A stretch of 9,221 nucleotides of DNA from Rhizobium sp. (GCA_003527225.1 DPXQ01000086.1:1-9221); one strand, 5' to 3'. Positions 1-5,856 are shown, counted from the first letter of the stretch. The notes: generated from the sequence alone by a model not told the origin. Numbers and translations are program-made.

Positions 1-716
1 GCAATGAGCTCTTCGCGGGCACGGTCCGTCCGGTCCTTGGTATAGCGCGAGAGATCACGTCCGACGCGATGCGCCGCCGCTGTCCAATGGGTCAGCTCAT
101 GGCTGAGGACGGCCGCGTGCCCAGCAGCATCGCGAAACGCTTCGAAGGGCGGCATCTGGATAAAGTCCTTGATCGGCGAATAATAGGCCTGGTTGCCGCC
201 GTGCCGGATCACGGCGCCGGTGTTGCGGAAGAAGAGATCGGCGCGCGCTATTCGCTCGACAGGATCCCGGACCTTGGCCGGCGGGGCATGATAGGTGTCG
301 GGCAAACCATCGATTTGCTCGATATTGAACACAGAATACGCCTTCAGGAACGGGATTTCCCGATCGACATCATTGCCGTTTCCGTCGGCCACCGACTTGG
401 TGAACCGGCTGGCGAAGACAACCGTCGAGCCCGTTTCGCCTTTCCGCACGGCCCCGCCCAGTTCGAGGGCCTGTTTGAAGGTCATCCACATCGAGGAGGA
501 GAAACCGCGCGATACCTGCTCTGACCACAGGAGCAGCACATTCATGCCGGAATAGGGGAGGCCATTGTGGCGCACCGGCCGGCTGATGCGACTATGCGTG
601 TTGGCGGCGCTCCATGGTTTCATCCAGGGGCGCACGCCCTGTTCGAGATCCTCTACGATCCGTTCGGTGATCCGCGTATAGATGTCGATGCGATCGTTAT
701 CCGTTTTCCTGCCCAT
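1..716 (-). CDS. ardC: ArdC-type antirestriction protein (C-terminus cut by window edge)
   Basis: ArdC proteins bind single-stranded DNA and protect transferred DNA from host restriction during conjugation. They act in the cytoplasm of the recipient. The 238 visible residues show the N-terminal ssDNA-binding domain (about 8-130), with PWMKPW near residue 31, GLPYSGMN at 52-59 and GGAVRKGE at 87-94. A zincin-like metallopeptidase domain follows, with DFIQMPP at 184-190 and the HExxH zinc motif HELTH at 206-210. EE at 235-236 is a candidate for the third zinc ligand. Relatives are about 300 residues long, so roughly 60 are missing beyond the edge. I chose ATG 716 because GGAGAAGGAAG ends 3 nt before it. 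An in-frame ATG at 731 lacks such a site. A 275-bp leader separates it from the 195-aa gene upstream, whose terminator suggests separate transcription. The family call is firm; protease activity is inferred from the motif only. Confidence 0.95.
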   Translation of the reverse strand, partial: MGRKTDNDRIDIYTRITERIVEDLEQGVRPWMKPWSAANTHSRISRPVRHNGLPYSGMNVLLLWSEQVSRGFSSSMWMTFKQALELGGAVRKGETGSTVVFASRFTKSVADGNGNDVDREIPFLKAYSVFNIEQIDGLPDTYHAPPAKVRDPVERIARADLFFRNTGAVIRHGGNQAYYSPIKDFIQMPPFEAFRDAAGHAAVLSHELTHWTAAAHRVGRDLSRYTKDRTDRAREELI

Positions 717-739
717 GACTTCCTTCTCCATTTCTCAGA

Positions 740-756
740 ACCGCGTCTTTCGCGGT
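740..756 (-). repeat. Small inverted repeat in the ardC leader
   Basis: ACCGCG (740-745), loop TCTTT, CGCGGT (751-756): a perfect 6-bp stem. In the ardC mRNA it would end about 24 nt before the start codon, next to the Shine-Dalgarno sequence. It could modulate ribosome access or mark a protein binding site. A 6-bp stem in GC-rich DNA can arise by chance. Confidence 0.4.
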
Positions 757-922
757 CCGTCACGGAGGTCTGAAGTCAGGGGCCGATGGTGCGCCCATGC
801 ACCGGAACGGCCGCAACAGCGTGGAGGACGGCGAAGCCGTTGCTTGGGTGCCCGGCTCCTGCAGGACCGCCGAGCGGGACAGGCCGCGACAGGTACGTCT
901 CCAGCTTTACTTTTCGACAAGG

Positions 923-950
923 AAAAGGCCGGCGCTGTCTGGCGCCGGCC
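923..950 (-). terminator. Intrinsic terminator after the 195-aa gene
   Basis: The stem arms are GGCCGGCGC (927-935) and GCGCCGGCC (942-950), a perfect 9-bp GC-rich stem with a 6-nt loop. Read on the minus strand the stem is followed by TTTT (complement of 923-926). It lies about 42 nt after the stop codon of the minus-strand gene ending at 992. The plus strand has no T-run, so termination is expected for minus-strand transcripts only. Confidence 0.82.
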
Positions 951-991
951 CCGGGGAGGAGAAAGGGGCGGGGTCATCACCGCCGGTGGTG

Positions 992-1579
992 TTATCCGAG
1001 AGCCGCCATCTGCGCTTCGGCAGCCTTGCGATCAAGAGAGGCGCCGGGGTTCTCGACCGGCCGGTCGAAGGGCTTCCAGGTCTCGCCGACCACATGCTCG
1101 TAGGCAGCAACCGCGCCTTCGGCTGCCATTCGGAGCGCGTGGGACTGGACGCCCATGTCGGCTGCGAACTCGCGCTTGCGCTGGGCCGCGCTGTCATAGC
1201 CGACCGGACCGTCTAGGTCCTCATCGCGGGCGTCGTTCGACGCCTTGGCGGTCGCGTCGCGCGCCTCGGTGACGGCGCGGGAGTAAAACTGCCCGGCGCC
1301 ATGCGCGGATCCGACGAAGGCTCCGACGATACGCTGCAGATGGATCTGCATGGCCTTCTCGCCGATGCCATCGGAGAGGCTCTCGGCGGTCTCGACGATC
1401 AGCCGCTCATGCAGGCTACGGATGCCATCGCTATCGACGATGGCCGTGCCGAAGCTTGTCGCGATCTTATGCGCCTGGATTGCATCGGGGCAGGAGAGGC
1501 GGACCATTTCGAGGGTGGTACCGCGGCGAGATTGAGAGACCCGTGCGTTGGAGCGGTTGAGGGTGGCGGGCTTGGCCAT
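992..1579 (-). CDS. Conserved-looking hypothetical protein, 195 aa
   Basis: I cannot assign a function. The 195-residue protein is soluble in appearance, with no signal peptide or membrane segment. It is rich in Ala, Arg, Glu and Asp and probably mostly helical. The N-terminal 20 residues are basic and Ser/Arg rich (NARVSQSRRG). The C-terminal part contains EFAADMGVQ (about 138-146) and EHVVGETWKPFD (about 161-172), which resemble hypothetical proteins of rhizobial plasmids as I remember them. Start choice is firm: AAGGAAGGAA lies a few bases before ATG 1579. A strong minus-strand terminator follows the stop, so it is probably transcribed alone from a promoter in 1580-1972. Its first six codons (MAKPAT) are also one arm of a long inverted repeat whose other arm starts a plus-strand mini-ORF at 1892. 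Confidence 0.8.
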   Translation of the reverse strand: MAKPATLNRSNARVSQSRRGTTLEMVRLSCPDAIQAHKIATSFGTAIVDSDGIRSLHERLIVETAESLSDGIGEKAMQIHLQRIVGAFVGSAHGAGQFYSRAVTEARDATAKASNDARDEDLDGPVGYDSAAQRKREFAADMGVQSHALRMAAEGAVAAYEHVVGETWKPFDRPVENPGASLDRKAAEAQMAALG

Positions 1580-1909
1580 GTCTGTTCCTTCCTTGGCTTC
1601 CGAAGCGGTTCCGGCCCGTGCCGGTCTGCCCTTCGATGCGGGCGACCAGGAACCGGCAAAGGGCGGGCGGCTTCAAAGGTCCGATCCGGCTGAGCCAGCG
1701 GGGCAGGGTTGCGAGCCAGCAGGTCTTGACCTGAGCAGACCGCGAGCCTGCCCTCGCGCAGAGAGGCTGGATCGGCCGCCACGCGGCGCGACAGCGGCCT
1801 TGAAACGATCGGCCGCCGGTTCAGACCGCAGCAACAAAGAAGGGCAGCCCGGCTCGGGTCCGATATCAAATGCAAGCCCGAGAGGGACGGCATGGCCAAG
1901 CCCGCCACC
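1562..1909. repeat. Long imperfect palindrome (inverted duplication) over the leader of the 195-aa gene
   Basis: The outer arms are a perfect 19-bp inverted repeat, 1562-1580 against 1891-1909; read outward each is CATGGCCAAGCCCGCCACC. Further matched blocks follow inward in the same order: 1615-1634 against 1839-1858 (18 of 20 identical), 1650-1657 against 1815-1822 (8 of 8), 1701-1707 against 1747-1753 (7 of 7), and the centre CAGGTC-TT-GACCTG (1720-1733). Between blocks the arms differ by small insertions and by an extra stretch of roughly 16-18 bp on the right arm. This is best read as a diverged inverted duplication with arms of about 165-175 bp. Both outer ends carry an ATG facing outward with a purine-rich ribosome binding site. 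Confidence 0.8.
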
Positions 1910-1972
1910 GAAATAGACGCCAAGACCGTATGATGGTGACCAAGCCGCCCCGCTACTCCGCGTCAGATCCAC
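1580..1972. other. 393-bp gene-free region
   Basis: This stretch holds most of the long imperfect palindrome (1562-1909) and the presumed promoter and leader of the 195-aa gene. The open frames across it on both strands read as Arg/Pro/Ala-rich shadow translations without matching ribosome binding sites, and I do not accept them as genes. Two mini-ORFs on the plus strand (from 1892 and 1930) are described in the findings. No clear terminator for the small basic gene ending at 1973 is visible. Confidence 0.6.
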
Positions 1973-2284
1973 CTATCCCGCGAGAGGCAAAACAGGCGCG
2001 TGACCGTGAAGCTCGAGCGCGTCGATGATCTGCTCTTGCACCACCAGCCTGCATGTGAGCGTGTCGAGTTCGCTCCACCGCTCGAAGGCCAGGCGCTCGA
2101 CAAGCTCCTGATGATAGAGACGGCGACCGGATCGCCGGCGCGCCCGGCTCCTGGTCTTCACCGTGATCGCCTTACGTCCGGCCCGCGCCGCAATCTGGCG
2201 GGTCAGACAATCCAGATGCCGCAGGGTCTCACGCCGGGCACTGACTGCCGTCGCCAGCGATCTCGATGCGAGGACATCAATCAT
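1973..2284 (-). CDS. Small basic hypothetical protein, 103 aa, last gene of the ParB operon
   Basis: Function unknown. The ATG (2284-2282) overlaps the TGA of the DUF7007-like gene (2283-2281) as ATGA, which supports both the start and translational coupling. The protein is strongly basic in its middle: residues 35-56 hold about ten Arg or Lys, including SRARRRSGRR. A predicted helical C-terminal half follows (HQELVERLAFERW, then VVQEQIIDALE). Such a layout would suit nucleic-acid binding or a small partner of the upstream proteins, but that is inference. No cleft or catalytic motif is recognisable. The overlap with upstream coding sequence is the best evidence that it is real. Composition alone would not decide it, because frames on the other strand are also open here. 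Confidence 0.65.
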   Translation of the reverse strand: MIDVLASRSLATAVSARRETLRHLDCLTRQIAARAGRKAITVKTRSRARRRSGRRLYHQELVERLAFERWSELDTLTCRLVVQEQIIDALELHGHAPVLPLAG

Positions 2285-3189
2285 GACCCGATCCCCCGGC
2301 TTCGCCAGCCGAGAAATGAGGATGGCCCATGATATTCGGCATGACGGTCGGGATCGATCACAAATCCGAACCTACCGCGCCTGGCATATTCGTCGCTCGG
2401 CACAAGGAAGCGACGTTCATTATCCCAGGCCTTTCGGTCACCCGCCCCTCTATCACCGGCGACGACCGCCACGACCTCAGTCATTCCGGGGTTCTTATCG
2501 GAGAAGATTGCCGAGGTGGCGACGTGGTCTGCGGCATAGCGTTGATCAAACGCGCGGCGATCCTTCGCCCAGCTCTCACCCTCGGCGAGCGAGCAACCGT
2601 GGATCTTCTCCCAGACGTCGGGCCAGGTATTGCGGATGGTCTTTTCTGCCATTGACCGCTCGCAGTCGGTGAACAGGTCCGGAAAACTGATCGCCACGAT
2701 CGCCCATTCGCAGTCTTCCTCGTACCAGAGCGTGTCCTTCCGCAGCAGCGGATGGACTTTAGCATTGCGATCGGAAGAGAGGTGAAAGCCGCCGTGGCCG
2801 GCCGTACTGTGGGCGACAACGCCTTCGGCGTAGACGACCGCCATCTGTGAACCGCCCCAGGGCGTGCTCGCCGACATGCGGGTCTGCACGCGGTTGAGCT
2901 TGGCCAGATCGTGTTTATGACCGGCCGTCTCGGCGACGCGCATTCGAAACTCGGCCTCATTGGCCACCCGGCCATCATGACCGAAGAAGTCGGCGCGCGT
3001 CAGCTCTGCCAGCGGCCGACGAACGGCGACGGCACTCGCAAGGAACGCGAAGCCGCTGTGTGATGTGACCATGGCAAGGACCAAGTCATCAATGCGAGCG
3101 ACGGGCATGCCATCGGCACTGGTGGCAAACTCCACCCCCGAAAAATCGGGGGTGGGTGCGACGATGTTCAAGGTTAGGGCGGCGGTCAT
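2281..3189 (-). CDS. DUF7007-like protein, 302 aa
   Basis: A 302-residue protein of unknown function. It resembles the DUF7007 family, met in plasmid-borne genes of rhizobia, by recollection of its conserved blocks and not by a search. Blocks visible: TPWGGSQ (109-115), STAGHGGFHLS (128-138), WYEEDCEWAIV (155-165) followed by FPDLF (169-173), and later RRFLVPSDEY (259-268). The clustered His, Glu, Asp and Trp residues look like a conserved pocket and hint at an enzyme or binding protein, but no known catalytic signature is clear. No signal or membrane segment is seen. Its ATG (3189) overlaps the ParB stop as ATGA, and its own TGA overlaps the next start, so three proteins are translated in a coupled series. 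A very stable inverted repeat (3132-3155) lies within codons 12-20. Confidence 0.85.
   Translation of the reverse strand: MTAALTLNIVAPTPDFSGVEFATSADGMPVARIDDLVLAMVTSHSGFAFLASAVAVRRPLAELTRADFFGHDGRVANEAEFRMRVAETAGHKHDLAKLNRVQTRMSASTPWGGSQMAVVYAEGVVAHSTAGHGGFHLSSDRNAKVHPLLRKDTLWYEEDCEWAIVAISFPDLFTDCERSMAEKTIRNTWPDVWEKIHGCSLAEGESWAKDRRAFDQRYAADHVATSAIFSDKNPGMTEVVAVVAGDRGAGDRKAWDNERRFLVPSDEYARRGRFGFVIDPDRHAEYHGPSSFLGWRSRGIGS
3132..3155 (-). repeat. Perfect 10-bp-stem hairpin inside the start of the DUF7007-like gene
   Basis: CCACCCCCGA (3132-3141), loop AAAA, TCGGGGGTGG (3146-3155). In the minus-strand mRNA the hairpin starts 34 nt after the first base of the start codon and encodes roughly PTPDFSGV. 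It has no following T-run, so it is not a standard terminator. It may slow ribosomes, define mRNA processing between parB and the downstream genes, or be a DNA operator. A perfect GC-rich 10-bp stem in coding sequence is unusual. Confidence 0.75.
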
Positions 3190-4937
3190 GCTGCTGCCCT
3201 CTGATTGAAGTCCTGATCGTCGTCGTCATCGGTTGCGACGTCTGTGTCCTGCAGAGCATCGTGATCTGCATCTCCTTCGACCTGACCCTCCTGTTCATAA
3301 GCAGGGTCGTCAGCTTGGCCGCCGTCGCCCTCGCCCGCACCGATGACATCCGTAGTGGAGCTTGCCCGGATCCACGCGAGCAACTCGTCGGCCGGCGGTG
3401 CGAAGCGGCCGGACGGATGGACGAAGTGCTCGGTGGCAAAATGCTCCACGAGCGCTGCGCGGGTTTCGCGCACCTTCTGCCGTGGCTGAATCGATGCCTC
3501 GGCGCAAGACGCTTCCAGCGCCTGGCGCGACAGGCACAAGAGGAAATCTTCCGATCCCATGTTCGGCAGGTATTTATCGGCTCCGATCGCATCACCGGCA
3601 ATGCGCGCCACCATGCCGCTATTGGACATGCCCCTGCGGCATGAAAGTACATCGACCAGCACCGAGCGAACGGCAACTCGAAGCGTATCCTGATCGAAGG
3701 CGAGCTTGCCATGCTCGCCAAACAGTCCGACGGCATGACGCGAGAGGCGCTTGCCGCCGTAGAAGGTCCCGTCAGCACCGGAGTCGATGCGAACATTCTG
3801 GCCAGCGAAGGCCAGGACCATCAGTGCCATCAACATGTCATCCTCGATCGGCGCGCGACCGAGCGCGTCATGCAGCGCGTCCGTGCGGAAATCGCCGATC
3901 ATGTCGTGGCCCTTCTGCGTGACGTCTGGCCGAGCCTTCGGCGCTGCGATCGCGTCGCTATCATCAGTGCCGCGGGTAAAGCCGTCGCCACCGCCTCCCT
4001 TCTGCTTCGCCGCCTCTGGCATGCGGTAGTGGACCGTCTGCACCTTGCCGTCACGATCGAGATAGAGCGCCGCGTGGTCGGACTTGGACGGCTTGCCGTA
4101 GACTTGGGCAGCCTTCTTCGGCAGTTCCGGCTGGCCCCAGCTGTTGACCTCGACGATCGCGCCGCGCTTCGGCAGATTGCCGGTCATCCATTCATGCTGG
4201 GCACCGAGAAATCCCTCGACATTTGTGGTGTATCGACCGTCCTGGTTGGCCGGTGCGAAGAGATCCTCGACCCATTCGATCCCATAGGCTTGGGCAAGAT
4301 CGTCACCAAAGCTCGCATCCTTAGCGTACATGCGCTTCTTGGTCAGGGCATTTGCGATCTGCCACCAGGGCGCTGTGTCGCCCTTCTTCGGCTTGTGCGC
4401 CTTCCAGACCTCCTTCTGGTCGAGCTGGCCGGCCGCCGCGATCACCCGCAACTGTTGTTCGTTCGGCATATCGCCCAAGGCCATCTGTTCGAGCATGCCC
4501 GGCAGGACATTGGCGAGCAGGCGTAGCTTGCGGATCTGGCGGACGGGAAGGGCGAGAGCGACGGCAATCGCTTCCTCCGTCCAGCCGAGAGCGACGAGCC
4601 GTTCGATGCCACGCCATTGATCAACCGGGTTGAGTGCTTCGCGAACCGAGTTTTCGACCATCGAACGCATCGCGCCATTGTCGTTAGCGGCGTCAACGAC
4701 GAGGATCTCGATTTCTTCGAGACCGGCGGCGATGGCAAGCCGGACGCGGCGATGGCCGGCGTCGATGATGTAGCCGTTTCCGCCATTTACTTCCGGTGCC
4801 ACTACGGGCGGCTGGACGATGCCAACCGCCTTGATTGTCGCCAGCATCAGCGCATCGGCCTGCGGCGAGGATTTCGACTGGCGCATCCGGTCTGGGTTTT
4901 CCTTCAGCGCGCGTGGGTCAACCTTCATGATCTGCAT
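3186..4937 (-). CDS. ParB/Spo0J-family protein with long C-terminal extension
   Basis: Canonical ParB proteins are CTP-binding clamps that load at centromere-like sites to partition DNA or regulate genes. This 583-residue member has the N-terminal ParB domain: a strand segment to about 58, GHRR at 61-64 (the CTP-contacting arginine motif), ENSVREALNP at 95-104, and a helix-turn-helix region at about 118-145 (WTEEAIAVALALPVRQIRKLR). Beyond about 200 come roughly 380 residues unlike classical ParB. They include a Gly/Lys linker near 310-320, a helical domain at about 350-525 and a very acidic tail (about 535-577, with DDDDD). ATG 4937 follows GGAAGGAA; a second ATG at 4928 is possible. No parA is adjacent, so it may be a plasmid-encoded regulator or accessory factor and not the partition protein. 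It heads a coupled operon with the DUF7007-like and basic proteins. Confidence 0.92.
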   Translation of the reverse strand: MQIMKVDPRALKENPDRMRQSKSSPQADALMLATIKAVGIVQPPVVAPEVNGGNGYIIDAGHRRVRLAIAAGLEEIEILVVDAANDNGAMRSMVENSVREALNPVDQWRGIERLVALGWTEEAIAVALALPVRQIRKLRLLANVLPGMLEQMALGDMPNEQQLRVIAAAGQLDQKEVWKAHKPKKGDTAPWWQIANALTKKRMYAKDASFGDDLAQAYGIEWVEDLFAPANQDGRYTTNVEGFLGAQHEWMTGNLPKRGAIVEVNSWGQPELPKKAAQVYGKPSKSDHAALYLDRDGKVQTVHYRMPEAAKQKGGGGDGFTRGTDDSDAIAAPKARPDVTQKGHDMIGDFRTDALHDALGRAPIEDDMLMALMVLAFAGQNVRIDSGADGTFYGGKRLSRHAVGLFGEHGKLAFDQDTLRVAVRSVLVDVLSCRRGMSNSGMVARIAGDAIGADKYLPNMGSEDFLLCLSRQALEASCAEASIQPRQKVRETRAALVEHFATEHFVHPSGRFAPPADELLAWIRASSTTDVIGAGEGDGGQADDPAYEQEGQVEGDADHDALQDTDVATDDDDDQDFNQRAAA

Positions 4938-5081
4938 GGGATTTTTTCCTTCCGGGAGAGTTCCGAACCGGCGCCTTGCCAGCCCTTCCTGTCTTCATTT
5001 TTCTCGAAGACACCTCCCGGACCGCCGAACGGCCGGACTGACGCAACTGCGGCCGAGCATCCCTGCTGCGAGGGACAAGCG

Positions 5082-5094
5082 GGGCTGACAGCCC
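5082..5094. repeat. GGGCTG-A-CAGCCC inverted repeat
   Basis: Perfect 6-bp arms around one central base, about 145 bp upstream of the parB start. Arms this close cannot form an RNA hairpin, so a binding site for a dimeric protein is the more likely role if it has one. Nothing links it to a particular regulator. Confidence 0.4.
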
Positions 5095-5210
5095 TGCGAA
5101 GAACGAGTGGCCGGGATAGCGCAGGCGGCGGTTGAGCGCACGCGCCGGCAGGAGGACCGATCGGCGACCGGTTCAACTTCCTGCTTTTCTTCCTCAATCC
5201 CACCTTCCAG

Positions 5211-5228
5211 TTCGAGCTAACGCTCGAA
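5211..5228. repeat. TTCGAGC-TAAC-GCTCGAA hairpin after the 105-aa gene
   Basis: Perfect 7-bp arms with a 4-nt loop, 40 bp beyond the stop codon of the 105-aa gene on the minus strand. Neither strand has a T-run next to it, so it is not a clear intrinsic terminator. It could protect the 3' end of the upstream mRNA, support a weak or Rho-dependent end, or be an operator in the parB leader. Confidence 0.5.
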
Positions 5229-5267
5229 GATGAGACTGCTAGCGGCGGCCATACCTCGACGAAGGGA

Positions 5268-5585
5268 CTAGGTTCGGCGCCTGAGCAGGGCCAGACCATC
5301 GGCGAGCATGCGCTTCAGGCTCGGCTTCCTGCTTACCGGTTCAGCAGGGGCGGCTTCGGCGCTACGAACAGCAGCAGGCGGTGGACCGGCGGCCTCGGAA
5401 CGTGAAGGCGGAAAGGGCTCCTCGACTACGGCGGCGACAACGACATGCGTAATTGTCGTCTCATCCGATTTCACCGAAACGGTGACCTGTCCGCCGGAGC
5501 GAAGGCGGTCGACGCCCGTTTGAGCGGCCTCCTGCTCGTCTCTAGCTTCGACCAGCGATGTCTGCGTCACCAGAAAAAATGGCAT
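5268..5585 (-). CDS. Small hypothetical protein, 105 aa, with basic C-terminal helix
   Basis: Function unknown. The N-terminal half (1-55) looks like a small alpha/beta fold: strand MPFFLVTQTS, an acidic helix (about 12-30) and strands VTVSVKSDE and THVVVAAVV. A Pro/Ala/Glu-rich linker (56-85) follows. The last 20 residues form a basic amphipathic stretch (PSLKRMLADGLALLRRR) suited to contact with nucleic acid, membrane lipid or another protein. Similar short proteins are familiar from rhizobial plasmids, but I know no assigned role. ATG 5585 follows AGGGA five to six bases upstream. The gene stands alone, 330 bp upstream of parB and divergent from the 86-aa plus-strand gene. A terminator upstream (5674-5703) isolates it from minus-strand readthrough. 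The clean frame, start signal and composition make it a probable real gene. Confidence 0.75.
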   Translation of the reverse strand: MPFFLVTQTSLVEARDEQEAAQTGVDRLRSGGQVTVSVKSDETTITHVVVAAVVEEPFPPSRSEAAGPPPAAVRSAEAAPAEPVSRKPSLKRMLADGLALLRRRT

Positions 5586-5611
5586 TTGTCCCTGCGATGT
5601 GTTCTACCACA

Positions 5612-5640
5612 GATCTCATCCGCTTAGCGGTTGCGGTCAA
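5612..5640 (-). promoter_or_regulatory. Possible promoter of the 105-aa gene with inverted repeat in the spacer
   Basis: On the minus strand TTGACC (5640-5635) matches a -35 box. A weak -10 candidate, GAGATC or TGAGAT, follows at 16-17 bp. The inverted repeat CCGCT-T-AGCGG (5620-5630) lies between them, where a repressor could act. The weak -10 keeps this tentative. Confidence 0.35.
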
Positions 5641-5668
5641 GATGCAGCACCTCCTCAGCGGCGCCTCC

Positions 5669-5716
5669 GATACAAAAAAGCGCTCAAACCGTGAGGGGAG
5701 CGCCTTCTTCTGTATC
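5669..5716 (-). terminator. Intrinsic terminator within a larger hairpin
   Basis: The core stem is GCGCTC (5680-5685) with GAGCGC (5698-5703) and a 12-nt loop. On the minus strand it is followed by TTTTTT (complement of 5674-5679). Outer arms GATACA (5669-5674) and TGTATC (5711-5716) extend the symmetry, with A-rich against T-rich stretches between. It would stop minus-strand transcripts arriving from the right before they reach the 105-aa gene. On the plus strand the T-content (CTTCTTCT) is weaker. Confidence 0.7.
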
Positions 5717-5792
5717 CCGGGACAAGATCAAACGCCGCCGCGATTGCAGCGAGCAGGACATCGGCTTATCGGGGAGTGATGCTCAGATCTTG

Positions 5793-5821
5793 TTGACGAA
5801 AGGCACTTTCAAGTCGTGATT
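5793..5821 (+). promoter_or_regulatory. Possible promoter of the 86-aa gene
   Basis: TTGACG (5793-5798) is a good -35 box. At 17-18 bp spacing the -10 would be GTGATT or TGATTC, which is a weak match. The candidate -10 is covered by the inverted repeat 5811-5827, as in a repressible promoter. Position relative to the gene (start 5875) is suitable. Confidence 0.35.
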
Positions 5822-5827
5822 CGACTT
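5811..5827 (+). promoter_or_regulatory. Inverted repeat AAGTCG-TGATT-CGACTT, candidate operator
   Basis: Perfect 6-bp arms with a 5-bp centre, overlapping the putative -10 region of the 86-aa gene. The size and placement fit a dimeric repressor site. Which protein binds is unknown; the downstream 86-aa product is one candidate. Confidence 0.45.
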
Positions 5828-5832
5828 ACCGC

Positions 5833-5856
5833 CTGATAGATCTCTAAGCCTATCAG
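5833..5856 (+). promoter_or_regulatory. Inverted repeat CTGATAG-N10-CTATCAG upstream of the 86-aa gene
   Basis: Perfect 7-bp arms separated by 10 bp, ending 6 bp before the AGGTG ribosome binding site (5863-5867). As RNA it would form a hairpin beside the ribosome binding site. As DNA it would be a second operator-like site 5 bp beyond the repeat at 5811-5827. Confidence 0.5.

Larger units (their letters stand above)
717..991. other. Gene-free region between ArdC and the 195-aa gene
   Basis: I see no credible gene on either strand. On the minus strand the region starts with the end of the 195-aa gene and its terminator (923-950). It then forms the presumed promoter and leader of ardC. A small hairpin (740-756) sits just upstream of the ardC ribosome binding site. 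A short inverted repeat CACCG-C-CGGTG (978-988) lies directly after the stop codon of the 195-aa gene. No convincing -35/-10 pair was found. Confidence 0.6.
4938..5267. other. 330-bp gene-free leader upstream of the ParB-like gene
   Basis: No credible gene. One minus-strand open frame crosses it but has a shadow-like composition and runs into the parB start. The region carries a perfect 7-bp-stem hairpin (5211-5228), a GGGCTG-A-CAGCCC repeat (5082-5094), and an 18-bp segment (5158-5175) that matches 1806-1823 in 16 positions. It probably contains the parB promoter and an untranslated leader. I could not pick a reliable -35/-10 pair. Confidence 0.6.

Noticed and set aside
992..1579. Whether the 195-aa frame or its open plus-strand counterparts is the gene
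   Set aside because: The plus-strand frames were rejected: the minus-strand frame has a strong ribosome binding site, a matching terminator and protein-like composition.
1548..1916. Plus-strand frame of about 120 codons across the palindrome
   Set aside because: No ribosome binding site, antisense to the start of the 195-aa gene, and composition typical of a GC-rich shadow frame.
1673..1972. Minus-strand frame of about 100 codons in the gene-free region
   Set aside because: It starts with a non-ATG codon directly at the stop of the basic gene, has no convincing ribosome binding site, and lies in the palindrome. Its low-complexity Gly/Pro/Ser/Arg composition looks non-coding.
4925..5299. Minus-strand frame of about 124 codons in the parB leader
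   Set aside because: Overlaps both the parB start and the end of the 105-aa gene, with a Pro/Ser/Arg-rich shadow composition.
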